Assembly: GCA_015060905.1 (NCBI GenBank)
Contig: SUXQ01000001.1
Location: 33,246 to 97,245, forward strand
DNA: 64,000 bases
Source: Bacteroidales bacterium
GTDB taxonomy: Bacteria; Bacteroidota; Bacteroidia; Bacteroidales; Bacteroidaceae
Direction of reading: 5' to 3'
Positions 44,633 to 54,773 of this stretch are shown here, one piece after another. Position 1 is the first letter of the stretch. Each line of letters starts with the position of its first letter. Both the position numbers and the translations under genes were made by a program. The notes under the pieces were generated by a model. The model made no database searches and was not told where the DNA came from. It saw only the letters and a program-made list of their open reading frames with translations.

Positions 44633-47097
44633 AAGAGATAAGCAATATAATAAAGGCTCGATACGTGGGCGATGCTCCGGACGTGAAAATTCTGAGGCTG
44701 CTCACCGACAGCCGTTCGTTGAGTTTTCCCGACGAGACTCTTTTCTTTGCCATCGTCACACGTCACGGCGACGGTCACAATTATGTAGATGAACTTTACA
44801 AACGTGGCGTGCGCAGCTTTGTGGTAAACACTGCATTCGACTGCGGACGTTACCCCGATGCGGGCTTTCTTGTGGTAAAAGATACGCTGCACTCTCTGCA
44901 TCTGCTTGCTGCGCATCATAGAGCCTGTTACGATGTTCCGGTAGTGGGAATCACCGGCAGCGACGGCAAGACTATTGTAAAAGAGTGGCTCTATCAACTG
45001 ACAGCCGACAATTATGTTGTTACACGCTCGCCACGCAGCTACAATTCGCAGATAGGCGTTCCACTCTCTGTGTGGATGCTGGGCGACGAGACGACATTGG
45101 GAATATTCGAGGCGGGTATTTCGCAACAGGGAGAAATGGACAATCTGCAGAAAATAATCCGTCCGACGATAGGCATAATAACCAACATCAGCGAGGCGCA
45201 TCAAGAGAATTTCAGCAGCATGCAAGAGAAGTGCACCGAGAAACTCTCTCTGTTCAAAGATTGCGATATTATCATATACAACGCCGATAATCCCTTACTG
45301 TCGAACTGCATGCGCCGTTCGCTCATATCTTCGCGCGAAATTGCATGGTCGCGCAAGGATGCGGAACGTCCGCTGTACATTAGTTCCATAGAGAAGGGTG
45401 GTGAAAGTACGAAAATTACCTATCGCTACCTATCCTTCGAGAACAGCTACACTATCCCTTTCCTCGACGATGCCTCTATAGAAAATTCTATAAATTGCCT
45501 TGCGGCGGCACTCTATCTGATGATTCCAACCGAGGTTATTGCCGAGCGTATGGCTCGTCTCGAGCCTGTCGCCATGCGCCTCGAAGTTAAAGAGGGTATC
45601 AACAATTGCGTGCTTATAAACGATAATTCCAATTCCGACACAGCCTCGTTGGATATTGCGCTCGATTTTATGGAGCGCAGATGCAGCGCAATGCCTCATC
45701 TGGGACAAACGCTTATCCTCTCGGACCTTAAAGAGACGGGGCAGACGGCACGCTCGCTCTACCGAACGGTGGCGCGATACATTGAGAAACGCGGCATTAA
45801 TAAATTCATAGGCATTGGACGCGACATAAAATCCGAGGCTGCGCGCTTCGAAAAAATGAGTCTTGACTGCTATTTTTTCCTTTCGGTCGAGGAGTTTATT
45901 GCTTCGCAAACGTTTGCCGGCCTTCGCGACGAGGTTATATTGATAAAAGGCTCTCCGGCTTTCAGGTTCGAGGAAATTTCCGATGCTCTCGAAAAAAAAG
46001 CGCATCAGACGGTCCTTGAGGTTAATCTCAGTGCTCTGCGCGAGAATCTCAACCATTATCGCAACTTTTTGAGGCCCGAGACAAAAATAATTTGCATGGT
46101 CAAGGCATCGGCCTATGGTGCCGGGGCTATGGAGGTTGCACGCACGCTTCAGGATTGTCACGTAAATTATCTTGCGGTGGCGGTTGTGGACGAGGGCGTG
46201 GAACTGCGCAAGGCCGGGCTCTCTACGGGTATAATGGTGATGAATCCCGAGCCATGCTCTTTCCGCTCGCTATTTGCCAATAAACTCGAGCCCGAGGTTT
46301 ACAGTTTTTCCATGCTGCGTGCGCTTGTTCAGGCGGCCACACGCGAGGGAATTACCGATTATCCTGTTCATATAAAGATAGACACGGGAATGCACCGTCT
46401 GGGTTTTTTGCCACAGGAGGTTCCCGCGCTTGTCGAAGAACTTAAAAAGCAGTCGGCTCTTACTCCTCGCTCGGTATTTTCGCATTTTGCAGGTAGCGAC
46501 TCGGGGCAGTTTGACGATTTTACCCGTTTGCAGACTGAGCGTTTCGTAGCGGCTGCCGATACTTTGCAGGCGGCTTTCCCGCATCATATTTTGCGACACA
46601 TTTGCAACAGCGCAGGCATCGAGCGATTCTCGGGCGAGCAGTTTGACATGGTGCGTCTGGGCATTGGGCTTTACGGTGTCTCGCCCATTGAGAAAGATGC
46701 TACCCTGCAGCCCGTTGCTACACTAAAGACTATAATTCTGCATCTGCGTGACGTTCCCGCCGACGAGACGGTGGGGTACAGTCGTCGCGGCACACTCTCG
46801 CGCCCTTCGCGCATAGCTGCCCTGCCCATCGGGTACGCCGATGGCCTTAACCGCAAGCTGGGCAATCGACGCGGCTATTGCCTGATAAATGGTAAAGAGG
46901 CTCGATACGTGGGAAACATTTGTATGGATGTTTGTATGGTTGATGTTACGGACATTGATTGCAAAGAGGGCGATGTTGTTGAAATTTTCGGCAGTAATCT
47001 GTCGGTGCATAATCTTGCCGAGTGGATAGATACTATCCCCTACGAGGTTCTCACATCTGTATCGACGCGCATCAAACGCATCTATTATTGTGATTGA
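44617..47097 (+). CDS. Bifunctional UDP-MurNAc-tripeptide:D-Ala-D-Ala ligase / alanine racemase
   Basis: 826 residues, a MurF-Alr fusion. Residues 1-460 are MurF, with the ATP loop GITGSDGKT (111-119) and EAGISQQGEM (about 165); MurF adds D-Ala-D-Ala to the peptidoglycan precursor. Residues from about 465 form a fold III alanine racemase: MVKASAYGAG contains K496, the expected PLP lysine, and SHFAGSD and GIGLYG follow; Alr makes D-Ala. The fusion joins D-Ala production and use and is known in Bacteroidetes. It overlaps the preceding GSCFA gene by 16 bp. Confidence 0.95.
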   Translation: MSYTIKEISNIIKARYVGDAPDVKILRLLTDSRSLSFPDETLFFAIVTRHGDGHNYVDELYKRGVRSFVVNTAFDCGRYPDAGFLVVKDTLHSLHLLAAHHRACYDVPVVGITGSDGKTIVKEWLYQLTADNYVVTRSPRSYNSQIGVPLSVWMLGDETTLGIFEAGISQQGEMDNLQKIIRPTIGIITNISEAHQENFSSMQEKCTEKLSLFKDCDIIIYNADNPLLSNCMRRSLISSREIAWSRKDAERPLYISSIEKGGESTKITYRYLSFENSYTIPFLDDASIENSINCLAAALYLMIPTEVIAERMARLEPVAMRLEVKEGINNCVLINDNSNSDTASLDIALDFMERRCSAMPHLGQTLILSDLKETGQTARSLYRTVARYIEKRGINKFIGIGRDIKSEAARFEKMSLDCYFFLSVEEFIASQTFAGLRDEVILIKGSPAFRFEEISDALEKKAHQTVLEVNLSALRENLNHYRNFLRPETKIICMVKASAYGAGAMEVARTLQDCHVNYLAVAVVDEGVELRKAGLSTGIMVMNPEPCSFRSLFANKLEPEVYSFSMLRALVQAATREGITDYPVHIKIDTGMHRLGFLPQEVPALVEELKKQSALTPRSVFSHFAGSDSGQFDDFTRLQTERFVAAADTLQAAFPHHILRHICNSAGIERFSGEQFDMVRLGIGLYGVSPIEKDATLQPVATLKTIILHLRDVPADETVGYSRRGTLSRPSRIAALPIGYADGLNRKLGNRRGYCLINGKEARYVGNICMDVCMVDVTDIDCKEGDVVEIFGSNLSVHNLAEWIDTIPYEVLTSVSTRIKRIYYCD

Positions 47098-47111
47098 TAT
47101 TTGACGCTAAT

Positions 47112-47140
47112 AAAAAAGCTCCACATTGTGGAGCTTTTTT
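47112..47140. terminator. Bidirectional terminator between murF-alr and the GHL10 gene
   Basis: A6-GCTCCAC / GTGGAGC-T6, a perfect stem with a 3-nt loop. The A and T runs let it act on both converging transcripts. Confidence 0.92.
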
Positions 47141-47144
47141 ATTG

Positions 47145-48821
47145 CTATCTTGTGAAAAAGTATCTTTCGAGAATGGCGCCCTTGCGCGACATTACCTCCA
47201 GACGGTAGCTTCCGGGTGGCAAGCCTTGCACGTTGATGTTGCCATTGTAGGGCGAGGACAGCAGCAGGCGTCCGGCAGCGTCTTTTATAAGTACGCGTGT
47301 GCCCCAACGTTGCTCCTCGGCAAGGGAGAATTGTTCGCGATACATTTTGGACGTCGGGAACTTTTCGTGCCACATTGTGGGTGCGCTCTCAATTTCAAAA
47401 GCATTTACGGCAGTTACTGCCCAATGTGTGTTTGCGGGCAGGTCTGTCCATGTAAAGAGAGTGTCTGTGATATTTGCAGCTACAAGATTGTTGATATTCT
47501 CTGTATCAACGGGGTATTTGTCGGACTTATAAATGTTGTACCTTGTTGCGGGCATATTCTCTCCGGCTTTTACTCCTTGCCAACAAAGATGCAACGTGCC
47601 ATTCGTGCGCACTCCTATCAGACTGCCCGGAGCAATGGGGGCTTTTTCATCTGCCCACGTCATTGCGGGAATAAGCGCAGGGCGACTGTTGAAAATCTTT
47701 AAAAAATCTGCAACTCCTTTGTTATTTTGTAGCAGATGTTCGACGCGGAAAATGGCTGTTCCTGCCGTTCCCGCCTCGCGCGAGGTGAAAAACTGACGGG
47801 TAATTTCGTCGGCTCCCCAGTCGCCTTCGCCGGCGAGCAGTCGATAAACTCCCAGCCCCGGCGCAATGTGACGTCCGGCGGAATTCTCCTGCCAATCGAG
47901 CATGAACGGGTAGAAATTGTTTCCCGAAAAATACATCATCGGGAACAAAATATCCATAATGCCCTCTTTCAGCCACTTTTGTGCATCCTGAAACACCGTG
48001 CGTCGGGCGTTCCACCCTCGCGACGGGTATCTTGAAAGGTCGTCGTGCTTGCCTAATGGCGCACAACTTACCCTTACCCAAGGCTTTATGCTTTTTACAG
48101 TGCCGTATATGCTCCTGACAATGTGTGTGATATTTTCGCGTCGCCAGTCGGCAAGCGTCTCGCCTTTTCCGTAGCGGCGATGCAGCGCATGGTCGTTGTA
48201 ACCGCTCGGACGGTCGGGGTAACGTATGTAGTCAAGATGAATGCCGTCGATATTATAGTTTTTTACAATCTCGGCCACCAATGTAGTCAAATATTCGGCA
48301 GTCCTCGGCTCTCCCGGCTCCATATACCAACTGCCCTGATACAGTTTGCACAGTGAAGGCTCGCGTCGGCTCAACCCCATGCTTCCAAGCGACCTCATGT
48401 GCTGCGCCTTTCCCAATGGCAGTGTGACTATCCATGTGTGCAGTTGCATCCCCCGCTTGTGACACTCCTCGATGGCAAATGCAAGAGGGTCGTATCCCGG
48501 GTCTTTGCCGGCCTTGCCCGTAAGCACAGCCGAAAAAGGCTCTATCGCCGATGGATAAATAACGTCCCCGCGTACACGTGTCTGCAACAGCACAGTGTTA
48601 ATGTTGTACGCCTTTAAAGAATCGAGCAGGGCAATAAGCTCACTTTTCTGCTTGTCAATGTCCGACGGGGATTTTATCTTTGTCTTTGGCCAGTCGAGAT
48701 TCTCTATCGTCGTCAGCCATACGGCACGATATTCCCTCTTGGGCGATTCCCAATATTGTGCCTTAATATTGCTTGTAAATAGCAAGCAGATTCCTATAAT
48801 GATTAGAATTACCTGTTTCAT
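47145..48821 (-). CDS. GHL10-type (YddW-like) glycosyl hydrolase, exported
   Basis: 558 residues with a signal peptide (MKQVILIIIGICLLF...NIKAQ). The catalytic-like domain starts REYRAVWLTTIENLDWP and holds the family blocks VLLQTRVRGDVIYPS, MQLHTWIVTLPLG and IDGIHLDYIRYPD. GHL10 (formerly DUF187) proteins are TIM barrels; some have been linked to peptidoglycan that has lost its peptides, but most are uncharacterised. After about residue 390 there is a fibronectin-like segment (NGTLHLCWQGV, ATNITDTLFTWTDLPA) and a short C-terminal beta domain resembling a sorting-type domain. It stands alone on the minus strand. Confidence 0.85.
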   Translation of the reverse strand: MKQVILIIIGICLLFTSNIKAQYWESPKREYRAVWLTTIENLDWPKTKIKSPSDIDKQKSELIALLDSLKAYNINTVLLQTRVRGDVIYPSAIEPFSAVLTGKAGKDPGYDPLAFAIEECHKRGMQLHTWIVTLPLGKAQHMRSLGSMGLSRREPSLCKLYQGSWYMEPGEPRTAEYLTTLVAEIVKNYNIDGIHLDYIRYPDRPSGYNDHALHRRYGKGETLADWRRENITHIVRSIYGTVKSIKPWVRVSCAPLGKHDDLSRYPSRGWNARRTVFQDAQKWLKEGIMDILFPMMYFSGNNFYPFMLDWQENSAGRHIAPGLGVYRLLAGEGDWGADEITRQFFTSREAGTAGTAIFRVEHLLQNNKGVADFLKIFNSRPALIPAMTWADEKAPIAPGSLIGVRTNGTLHLCWQGVKAGENMPATRYNIYKSDKYPVDTENINNLVAANITDTLFTWTDLPANTHWAVTAVNAFEIESAPTMWHEKFPTSKMYREQFSLAEEQRWGTRVLIKDAAGRLLLSSPYNGNINVQGLPPGSYRLEVMSRKGAILERYFFTR

Positions 48822-48887
48822 GACTAAAATATGTTACAAAAATACTCTTTTTTGAGGATTTTATGATATTCGTATTTAATTATTTTG

Positions 48888-48895
48888 TAATTTTG
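48888..48895 (+). promoter_or_regulatory. Possible -7 element before nifJ
   Basis: TAATTTTG matches TAnnTTTG exactly and lies 50 bp before the nifJ ATG. The -33 element is not clear. Confidence 0.45.
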
Positions 48896-48945
48896 TCCCC
48901 TAAATGCAGTATTGAACGAAATTTAATATTTAAAATATTCAAGAA

Positions 48946-51900
48946 ATGACAAAAGTTAAGAAATTTATTACTTGTGACGGAAATCAGGCTGCTGCTCACG
49001 TGGCATATATGTTTTCCGAGGTAGCAGCCATCTACCCCATCACACCTTCGTCTACAATGGCGGAGTATGTGGATGAGTGGGCGGCTCAGGGACGTAAGAA
49101 TCTCTTCGGCGAGACAGTTGCCGTTCAAGAGATGCAGTCCGAGGGTGGTGCTGCCGGTGCAGTACACGGTTCTTTGCAGGCCGGTGCTCTTACAACAACA
49201 TTTACAGCATCGCAGGGTCTCTTGCTCATGATTCCCAATATGTACAAAATTTCCGGCGAACTTCTTCCCAGCGTGTTCCACGTGTCGGCTCGTAGTATCG
49301 CAGGTAGCTCATTGTGTATCTTTGGTGACCACATGGACGTAATGGCTTGTCGTCAGACAGGTTTTGCAATGCTTTGCGAGGGCTCTGTTCAGGAGGTTAT
49401 GGACCTGGCACCTGTGGCACACCTTGCTACAATTAAAAGCCGCATCCCCTTCCTCAACTTCTTCGACGGTTTCCGTACCTCTCACGAGATTCAGAAAATC
49501 GAGCTTATCGAGCAAGAGGATATTGCAGGTCTCGTAGATTGGGACGCTGTTCAGGATTTCCGCAATCGTGCGCTTAGCCCCACAGCTCCTGTTACTCGCG
49601 GTACAGCCGAGAATCCCGAGACATTCATGACACACAAAGAGGTTGTGAACAAATACTACGACGCAGTACCCGACATTGTTGCCGAGTATATGAAAGAGAT
49701 TTCGGCTATCACAGGTCGCAACTATGCACCCTTTACATACTATGGTGCGCCCGATGCCGACCGCGTGATTGTCGTTATGGGCTCAATAACCGAGGCCGTT
49801 CGCGAAACTATCGACTACCTTGGTCAGAAAGGCGAAAAGGTAGGTCTTGTAAGCGTACACCTCTACCGTCCCTTCTCGCTCAAGTATCTTGCAGCGGTAA
49901 TGCCTAAGAGCGTTAAGCGTGTAGCTGTTCTCGACCGTACAAAAGAGCCCGGAGCTAACGGTGAGCCTCTTTATCTTGATGTTGTCGAGGCATTCAACGA
50001 CTCTCCCGAATTGAAGGCTATAAACCCCATCATCGTTGGCGGACGTTCAGGTATCGGTTCAAACGATGTTACTCCCGCTACTATTATGTCTGTTTACGAG
50101 AATCTTGCATTGCCTCAGCCTAAAAATCACTTTACAGTGGGTATTGTGGATGATGTTACATTTACATCACTCCCCCTCAAAGAGGAAATTGCTGTATCAG
50201 AGGGTATGTTCGAGGCTAAATTCTTCGGACTTGGTGCTGACGGTACTGTAGGTGCTAACAAAAACTCAGTAAAAATCATCGGCGAGAATACAGACAAGCA
50301 CTGTCAGGCTTACTTCTCGTACGACTCTAAAAAATCGGGTGGCTTCACATGTTCACACCTTCGTTTCGGTGACAAGCCCATCCGCTCTACATATCTTGTA
50401 AACACTCCCAATTTCGTAGCTTGCCACGTACAGGCTTACTTGCGCATGTACGACGTAATTCGTGGCTTGCAGAAGGGTGGTACATTCCTTTTGAACACAA
50501 TCTGGGAGGGCGAAGAGCTCATCAACAATCTGCCTAACAGCATTAAGAGCTACTTTGCAAAGAACGATATTACAGTTTACTACATTAACGCAACAAAGAT
50601 TGCTCAGGAGATTGGTCTCGGCAACCGCACAAACACCATTCTTCAGAGTGCATTCTTCCGTATCACAGGCGTTATTCCCGTAGACCTCGCCATCGAGCAG
50701 ATGAAGAAGTTTATCGTTAAGTCTTACGGCAAGAAGGGTCAGGATATTGTAGACAAGAACAATGCTGCGGTTGATCGTGGTGGCGAGTACAAACAGCTTG
50801 CTATTGACCCTGCATGGGCCAACCTTCCCGCAGACGAGGTTGCAGCAAACAACGACCCTGCATTCATCAACGAAGTTGTACGTCCCATCAATGCACAGAA
50901 TGGTGCCCAGCTTCCTGTTTCGGCATTCATGCAGATTGCAGACGGTACATGGCCTCAGGGAACTTCGGCTTACGAGAAACGTGGTGTAAGCGCATTTGTT
51001 CCCAAATGGGACGCTTCAAAATGTATCCAGTGTAACCGCTGTTCATACGTTTGTCCTCACGCTTGTATCCGTCCTTTCGTACTCGATGCAAACGAGGCTG
51101 CAGGTTTCGGCGCAGAGACTATCGAAATGAAGGCTCCCGCAGCTATGAAGGGTATGCAGTTCCGCATTCAGGTTGGCGTTCTCGACTGTCTCGGTTGCGG
51201 TAACTGTGTGGATGTTTGTCCCGGTAACCCCAAATTAGGTGGTTCGGCTCTTACAATGGTTGCCTTCGAGGGCGAGAAGGCCGAGGCTGCAAATTGGGAC
51301 TACTGCGTTAAGAACGTTAAGAGCAAGCAGGCTCTTGTAGATGTTAAGTCTAATCCCAAAAACTCACAGTTTGCAACACCTCTCTTTGAGTTCTCGGGTG
51401 CATGCTCGGGTTGTGGTGAGACACCTTATGTGAAACTTATCACACAGCTCTTCGGCGACCACGAAATGGTAGCAAACGCAACAGGTTGTTCTTCAATCTA
51501 TTCAGGCTCTGTTCCTTCTACTCCTTATACAACAAACGAGAAGGGTGAGGGTCCCGCATGGGCAAACTCATTGTTCGAGGACTTCTGCGAGTTTGGTCTT
51601 GGAATGAAACTTGCCGACAACAAGATGCGTGCCCGTCTCGAGCGTATTATGACAGAGGCTCAGAACTGCGACAAGTGCAGCGACGAGACAAAGGCTCTCT
51701 ATCGTCAGTGGATTGAAAATAAGGAGAATGCCGAGGTTACAAAGGCTCTTGCTCCCCAGATTATCGCTGCATGCGAGGCTACAGGTTGCGAGTATTCTAA
51801 GCAGATTCTCGACATGAAGCAGTTTATCGCTAAACGCTCACAGTGGATTATCGGTGGTGACGGTGCTTCTTACGATATTGGTTACGGCGGTCTCGACCAC

Positions 51901-52500
51901 GTGATTGCATCGGGCGAGGATATTAACATTCTTGTACTCGACACAGAGGTTTACTCTAATACCGGTGGTCAGGCTTCTAAGTCTACACCTCTCGGCGCAA
52001 TCGCTAAATTTGCTGCATCGGGTAAACGTATCCGCAAGAAAGACCTTGGTCTTATCGCAACTACATACGGTTATGTTTACGTTGCTCAGATTGCAATGGG
52101 CGCAAGCTACGACCAGTGCTTGAAGGCTATCCGCGAGGCTGAGGCTTATCCCGGTCCTTCACTTGTAATTGCATACGCTCCCTGTATCAACCACGGTATC
52201 CGCAAGGGTATGGGCAAGGCACAGGCCGAGCAGGCTGCTGCTGTTGAGTGTGGTTACTGGCACTTGTGGCGTTACAATCCTGCTCTCGAGGCAGAGGGTA
52301 AGAATCCCTTCGTTCTCGATAGCAAAGAGCCTCAGTGGGACAAATTCCAAGAATTCCTCAAGGGCGAGGTACGTTACGCATCACTTGCTAAACAGTTCCC
52401 CGAAGCGGCTCAGGAGCTCTTCGACGCTGCACAGCAGATGGCTCAGAAACGCTACTCAAGCTATGTGCGTATGTCTAAGCTTGATTGGAGCAACGAATAA
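48946..52500 (+). CDS. nifJ: Pyruvate:ferredoxin (flavodoxin) oxidoreductase
   Basis: 1184 residues, the normal size of the fused homodimeric enzyme. It oxidises pyruvate with CoA to acetyl-CoA and CO2 and reduces ferredoxin. The N-terminal pyrimidine-type domain has YPITPSSTMAEYVD. Two ferredoxin-like clusters appear as CIQCNRCSYVCPHAC (about 693) and CLGCGNCVDVCPG (about 750). A further cluster cysteine lies in SGACSGCGETPY. The TPP domain has GDGASYDIGYGG and NTGGQASKSTP. It is the central fermentation enzyme of strict anaerobes and fits the lifestyle inferred for this organism. Monocistronic, with a strong terminator. Confidence 0.97.
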   Translation: MTKVKKFITCDGNQAAAHVAYMFSEVAAIYPITPSSTMAEYVDEWAAQGRKNLFGETVAVQEMQSEGGAAGAVHGSLQAGALTTTFTASQGLLLMIPNMYKISGELLPSVFHVSARSIAGSSLCIFGDHMDVMACRQTGFAMLCEGSVQEVMDLAPVAHLATIKSRIPFLNFFDGFRTSHEIQKIELIEQEDIAGLVDWDAVQDFRNRALSPTAPVTRGTAENPETFMTHKEVVNKYYDAVPDIVAEYMKEISAITGRNYAPFTYYGAPDADRVIVVMGSITEAVRETIDYLGQKGEKVGLVSVHLYRPFSLKYLAAVMPKSVKRVAVLDRTKEPGANGEPLYLDVVEAFNDSPELKAINPIIVGGRSGIGSNDVTPATIMSVYENLALPQPKNHFTVGIVDDVTFTSLPLKEEIAVSEGMFEAKFFGLGADGTVGANKNSVKIIGENTDKHCQAYFSYDSKKSGGFTCSHLRFGDKPIRSTYLVNTPNFVACHVQAYLRMYDVIRGLQKGGTFLLNTIWEGEELINNLPNSIKSYFAKNDITVYYINATKIAQEIGLGNRTNTILQSAFFRITGVIPVDLAIEQMKKFIVKSYGKKGQDIVDKNNAAVDRGGEYKQLAIDPAWANLPADEVAANNDPAFINEVVRPINAQNGAQLPVSAFMQIADGTWPQGTSAYEKRGVSAFVPKWDASKCIQCNRCSYVCPHACIRPFVLDANEAAGFGAETIEMKAPAAMKGMQFRIQVGVLDCLGCGNCVDVCPGNPKLGGSALTMVAFEGEKAEAANWDYCVKNVKSKQALVDVKSNPKNSQFATPLFEFSGACSGCGETPYVKLITQLFGDHEMVANATGCSSIYSGSVPSTPYTTNEKGEGPAWANSLFEDFCEFGLGMKLADNKMRARLERIMTEAQNCDKCSDETKALYRQWIENKENAEVTKALAPQIIAACEATGCEYSKQILDMKQFIAKRSQWIIGGDGASYDIGYGGLDHVIASGEDINILVLDTEVYSNTGGQASKSTPLGAIAKFAASGKRIRKKDLGLIATTYGYVYVAQIAMGASYDQCLKAIREAEAYPGPSLVIAYAPCINHGIRKGMGKAQAEQAAAVECGYWHLWRYNPALEAEGKNPFVLDSKEPQWDKFQEFLKGEVRYASLAKQFPEAAQELFDAAQQMAQKRYSSYVRMSKLDWSNE

Positions 52501-52526
52501 TTATATTAGGTAATTATTATAAAAAT

Positions 52527-52565
52527 CATAGGGTCGCAATAAAATGCGACCCTATGATTTTTTTT
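52527..52565 (+). terminator. Terminator after nifJ
   Basis: CATAGGGTCGCA / TGCGACCCTATG, a perfect 12-bp stem with a 6-nt loop (52527-52556), followed by eight T residues. Confidence 0.93.
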
Positions 52566-52611
52566 GGAAAGGTGCTTGCGCTGTTTTTGATAGATAATTT
52601 TTTTGGGGGAG

Positions 52612-53616
52612 TTATTTTAAAAATACGGGTGCGTCTTGTGGCGTTGTCGAGGGTGTCCCGTCGTTTACCGATGGCCAGCCATCGTCGCTCCACGTAATTT
52701 TGTCGAGTAGCATCACACGGCCTTTTTCGGGAGCTTCAGCATCGTAAGCATGGTAGAGCAACCAATCGTCGCCCTTGTCGTCGGTGATAATTTCGCTGTT
52801 GTGTCCGGGCCCTTTCCATCGCTCGTTGCCTTGAATGATGGTCGTGTAGTGGTTGTCGAGCATCTTTTTGCCCTCTTTGTTCAAATAGGGCCCAAACAGT
52901 TTCCTGCTTCGTCCCACGACTGTCCGATAGGTGCTTTTTACTCCTTCGCAGCAACTGCCTACGCTGCAAAAAAGATAGTAATATTTGCCACGTTTGTGTA
53001 TCATTGCTCCCTCGAATGCAGTGCCTGCGATTTTTAGTTTTTTCTCGGGGTTTTTCAGGCTTAATCCATCCTTGCTAAGCTCGGAAATATATATTCCGTG
53101 GAAACTGCCCCATGCAAGATATTTTTTGTTTTTTTCTTTCCAATAGACAGGGTCTATGCTGTTTTTTACGCCTATTTCAGTGCTTCGGAACATTTTCCCG
53201 CAGTCCTCGAATTTGTCAGGCGAGTTTCCTGTGGCAACGCCTATGCCTGTCCTGCTGATGTTACCCCATAGGGCGCAAGCGTAGTACATAATATATTTGT
53301 CTTTAATTTGGCTGACGTCGCATGCCCAGAAACTATAATGGACGTTCTTCTGCTTACCGTTGGAGTCTACACGAATAGTGTCGTTCCACGTTGGACGGTT
53401 GATTACGCGGTCCACCCTTTGCCAATTTACAAGGTCCTTGCTCTTCAGACAGTTTGGTCCTGTTGCGTAGGCGTAAAAAAAACCATCGGGGGCATGTTGT
53501 ATGCAGGGGTCGGGAAAGTCGGCTCCAAACACAGGGTTAGTGTATCTCTTTTGTGCAGCCGATGGCACTATTGCCGATAGAATGAAAATGATTGTTGCAA
53601 TTAATTGTCTGTGCAT
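52612..53616 (-). CDS. GH43-family glycoside hydrolase, exported
   Basis: The start at 53616 (MHRQLIATIIFILSAIVPSAA) gives 334 residues with a normal signal peptide; the frame is open 26 codons further upstream. The five-bladed GH43 propeller starts YTNPVFGADFPDPCI, whose first Asp is the usual general base. The Asp in KNSIDPVYW and the Glu in TAFEGAMIHKRG fit the pKa modulator and general acid. The closing GPGHNSEIITDDKGDDWLLYHAYD is also typical. GH43 enzymes act mostly on arabinan or xylan side chains; arabinanase or arabinofuranosidase activity is likely but not certain. It is not in a sus-type cluster. Confidence 0.9.
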   Translation of the reverse strand: MHRQLIATIIFILSAIVPSAAQKRYTNPVFGADFPDPCIQHAPDGFFYAYATGPNCLKSKDLVNWQRVDRVINRPTWNDTIRVDSNGKQKNVHYSFWACDVSQIKDKYIMYYACALWGNISRTGIGVATGNSPDKFEDCGKMFRSTEIGVKNSIDPVYWKEKNKKYLAWGSFHGIYISELSKDGLSLKNPEKKLKIAGTAFEGAMIHKRGKYYYLFCSVGSCCEGVKSTYRTVVGRSRKLFGPYLNKEGKKMLDNHYTTIIQGNERWKGPGHNSEIITDDKGDDWLLYHAYDAEAPEKGRVMLLDKITWSDDGWPSVNDGTPSTTPQDAPVFLK

Positions 53617-53813
53617 ATTTGAAAAATAGTTTTTTGTTTCCGTAAGAATAATGTGAAATTGTTGCAAATGTATGAATAACCGTGCGAAAAACAAAAATCA
53701 TCATGGAATTTATAGAGGTGTATAAATTGTTTGTGAAAGGGCAAAATAAATCCATCAACTATCAAAAAATAGTAAAAAAGTGAAAAATATGCAGAAAATT
53801 GCTGTAAAAAGTG

Positions 53814-53821
53814 TATTTTTG
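53814..53821 (+). promoter_or_regulatory. Possible -7 element before the methyltransferase-ftsX operon
   Basis: TATTTTTG matches TAnnTTTG exactly, 53 bp before the ATG. No clear -33 TTTG. Confidence 0.45.
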
Positions 53822-53873
53822 TAACCACTTTGGGTGTAGTATGTTTAAAAGTCATCTTTTGTAGAAAAATTAC

Positions 53874-54773
53874 ATGACACAAATAATTCACACGGAATGT
53901 CCTTTGTGCGGCAGCAGCAAACTGCAGCATCAATTTTCGTGCAAAGATCAATTTGCAACGGGCGAGAATTTTGAGATTTGTAAATGTGAAGATTGCTCCT
54001 TTGTGTTTACGCAAAATATCCCCGATGAAAAAGTAATCGGGCGATACTACGAATCGCCTACATATATATCGCACAGCGACACAAACAAAGGCTTTGTGAA
54101 CCGTTGTTATCATCTTGTGCGCGAAATTATGCTTCGCCGCAAGGCCTCTTTGGTAAATTCTCTGGTCGATGGCAGTAAGACCAATCTGCTCGACTATGGT
54201 GCCGGTACCGGCTATTTTGCCCGTGCCATGCAGCGTCTCGATTGGGACGTTACTGCAATAGAGAAGAGCGAGCAGGCGCGACAATATTCCAAAGAGCAAT
54301 TTGGCTTTGAAATGTTGCCGGTAGAGGCCTTGGACGATTGCGAGGATGGTTGCTTCGACGTTGTTACAATGTGGCACGTGATGGAACATATACAAAATTT
54401 AAATGAATTTTGGGACGAACTTTTTCGCATCCTCGACGATAATGGCATTGCGGTGATTGCCCTGCCTAACAGTGCTTCGTACGATGCGCAAATGTACCGC
54501 GAGCATTGGGCGGCGTACGATGTTCCTCGTCATTTGTGGCATTTTTCACCCTCTACGGTGATGAAATTCGGCCGCAAGCATGGCTTTATACTCGAAAGAC
54601 AGTTTACAATGCCGTTCGACGGTTTTTATATTTCCATGCTCAGCGAACGTTACAAAGGCTCCAAATTCTCTGTGATAAAGGGTGCATGGAACGGACTGCT
54701 CGGCTGGGTAGCATCGTGGGGTAAGAAAAGTGCGAGTAGTTCCATTATTTATGTATTCAGAAAGGCTGTATGA
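53874..54773 (+). CDS. Zinc-ribbon class I SAM-dependent methyltransferase
   Basis: 299 residues. The N terminus has two CxxC-type pairs (CPLC at 9-12; CKCEDC at about 38-43), suggesting a zinc ribbon. The SAM-binding motif I is LLDYGAGTGYFARAM (about 104), followed by VTAIEKSEQA and VTMWHVMEHI. The C-terminal part contains PNSASYDAQMYREHW and a weakly hydrophobic segment. Proteins of this Methyltransf_23 type often modify cell-surface sugars or lipids, but the acceptor here is unknown. It is first in a six-gene operon and overlaps ftsX by 4 bp. Confidence 0.85.
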   Translation: MTQIIHTECPLCGSSKLQHQFSCKDQFATGENFEICKCEDCSFVFTQNIPDEKVIGRYYESPTYISHSDTNKGFVNRCYHLVREIMLRRKASLVNSLVDGSKTNLLDYGAGTGYFARAMQRLDWDVTAIEKSEQARQYSKEQFGFEMLPVEALDDCEDGCFDVVTMWHVMEHIQNLNEFWDELFRILDDNGIAVIALPNSASYDAQMYREHWAAYDVPRHLWHFSPSTVMKFGRKHGFILERQFTMPFDGFYISMLSERYKGSKFSVIKGAWNGLLGWVASWGKKSASSSIIYVFRKAV

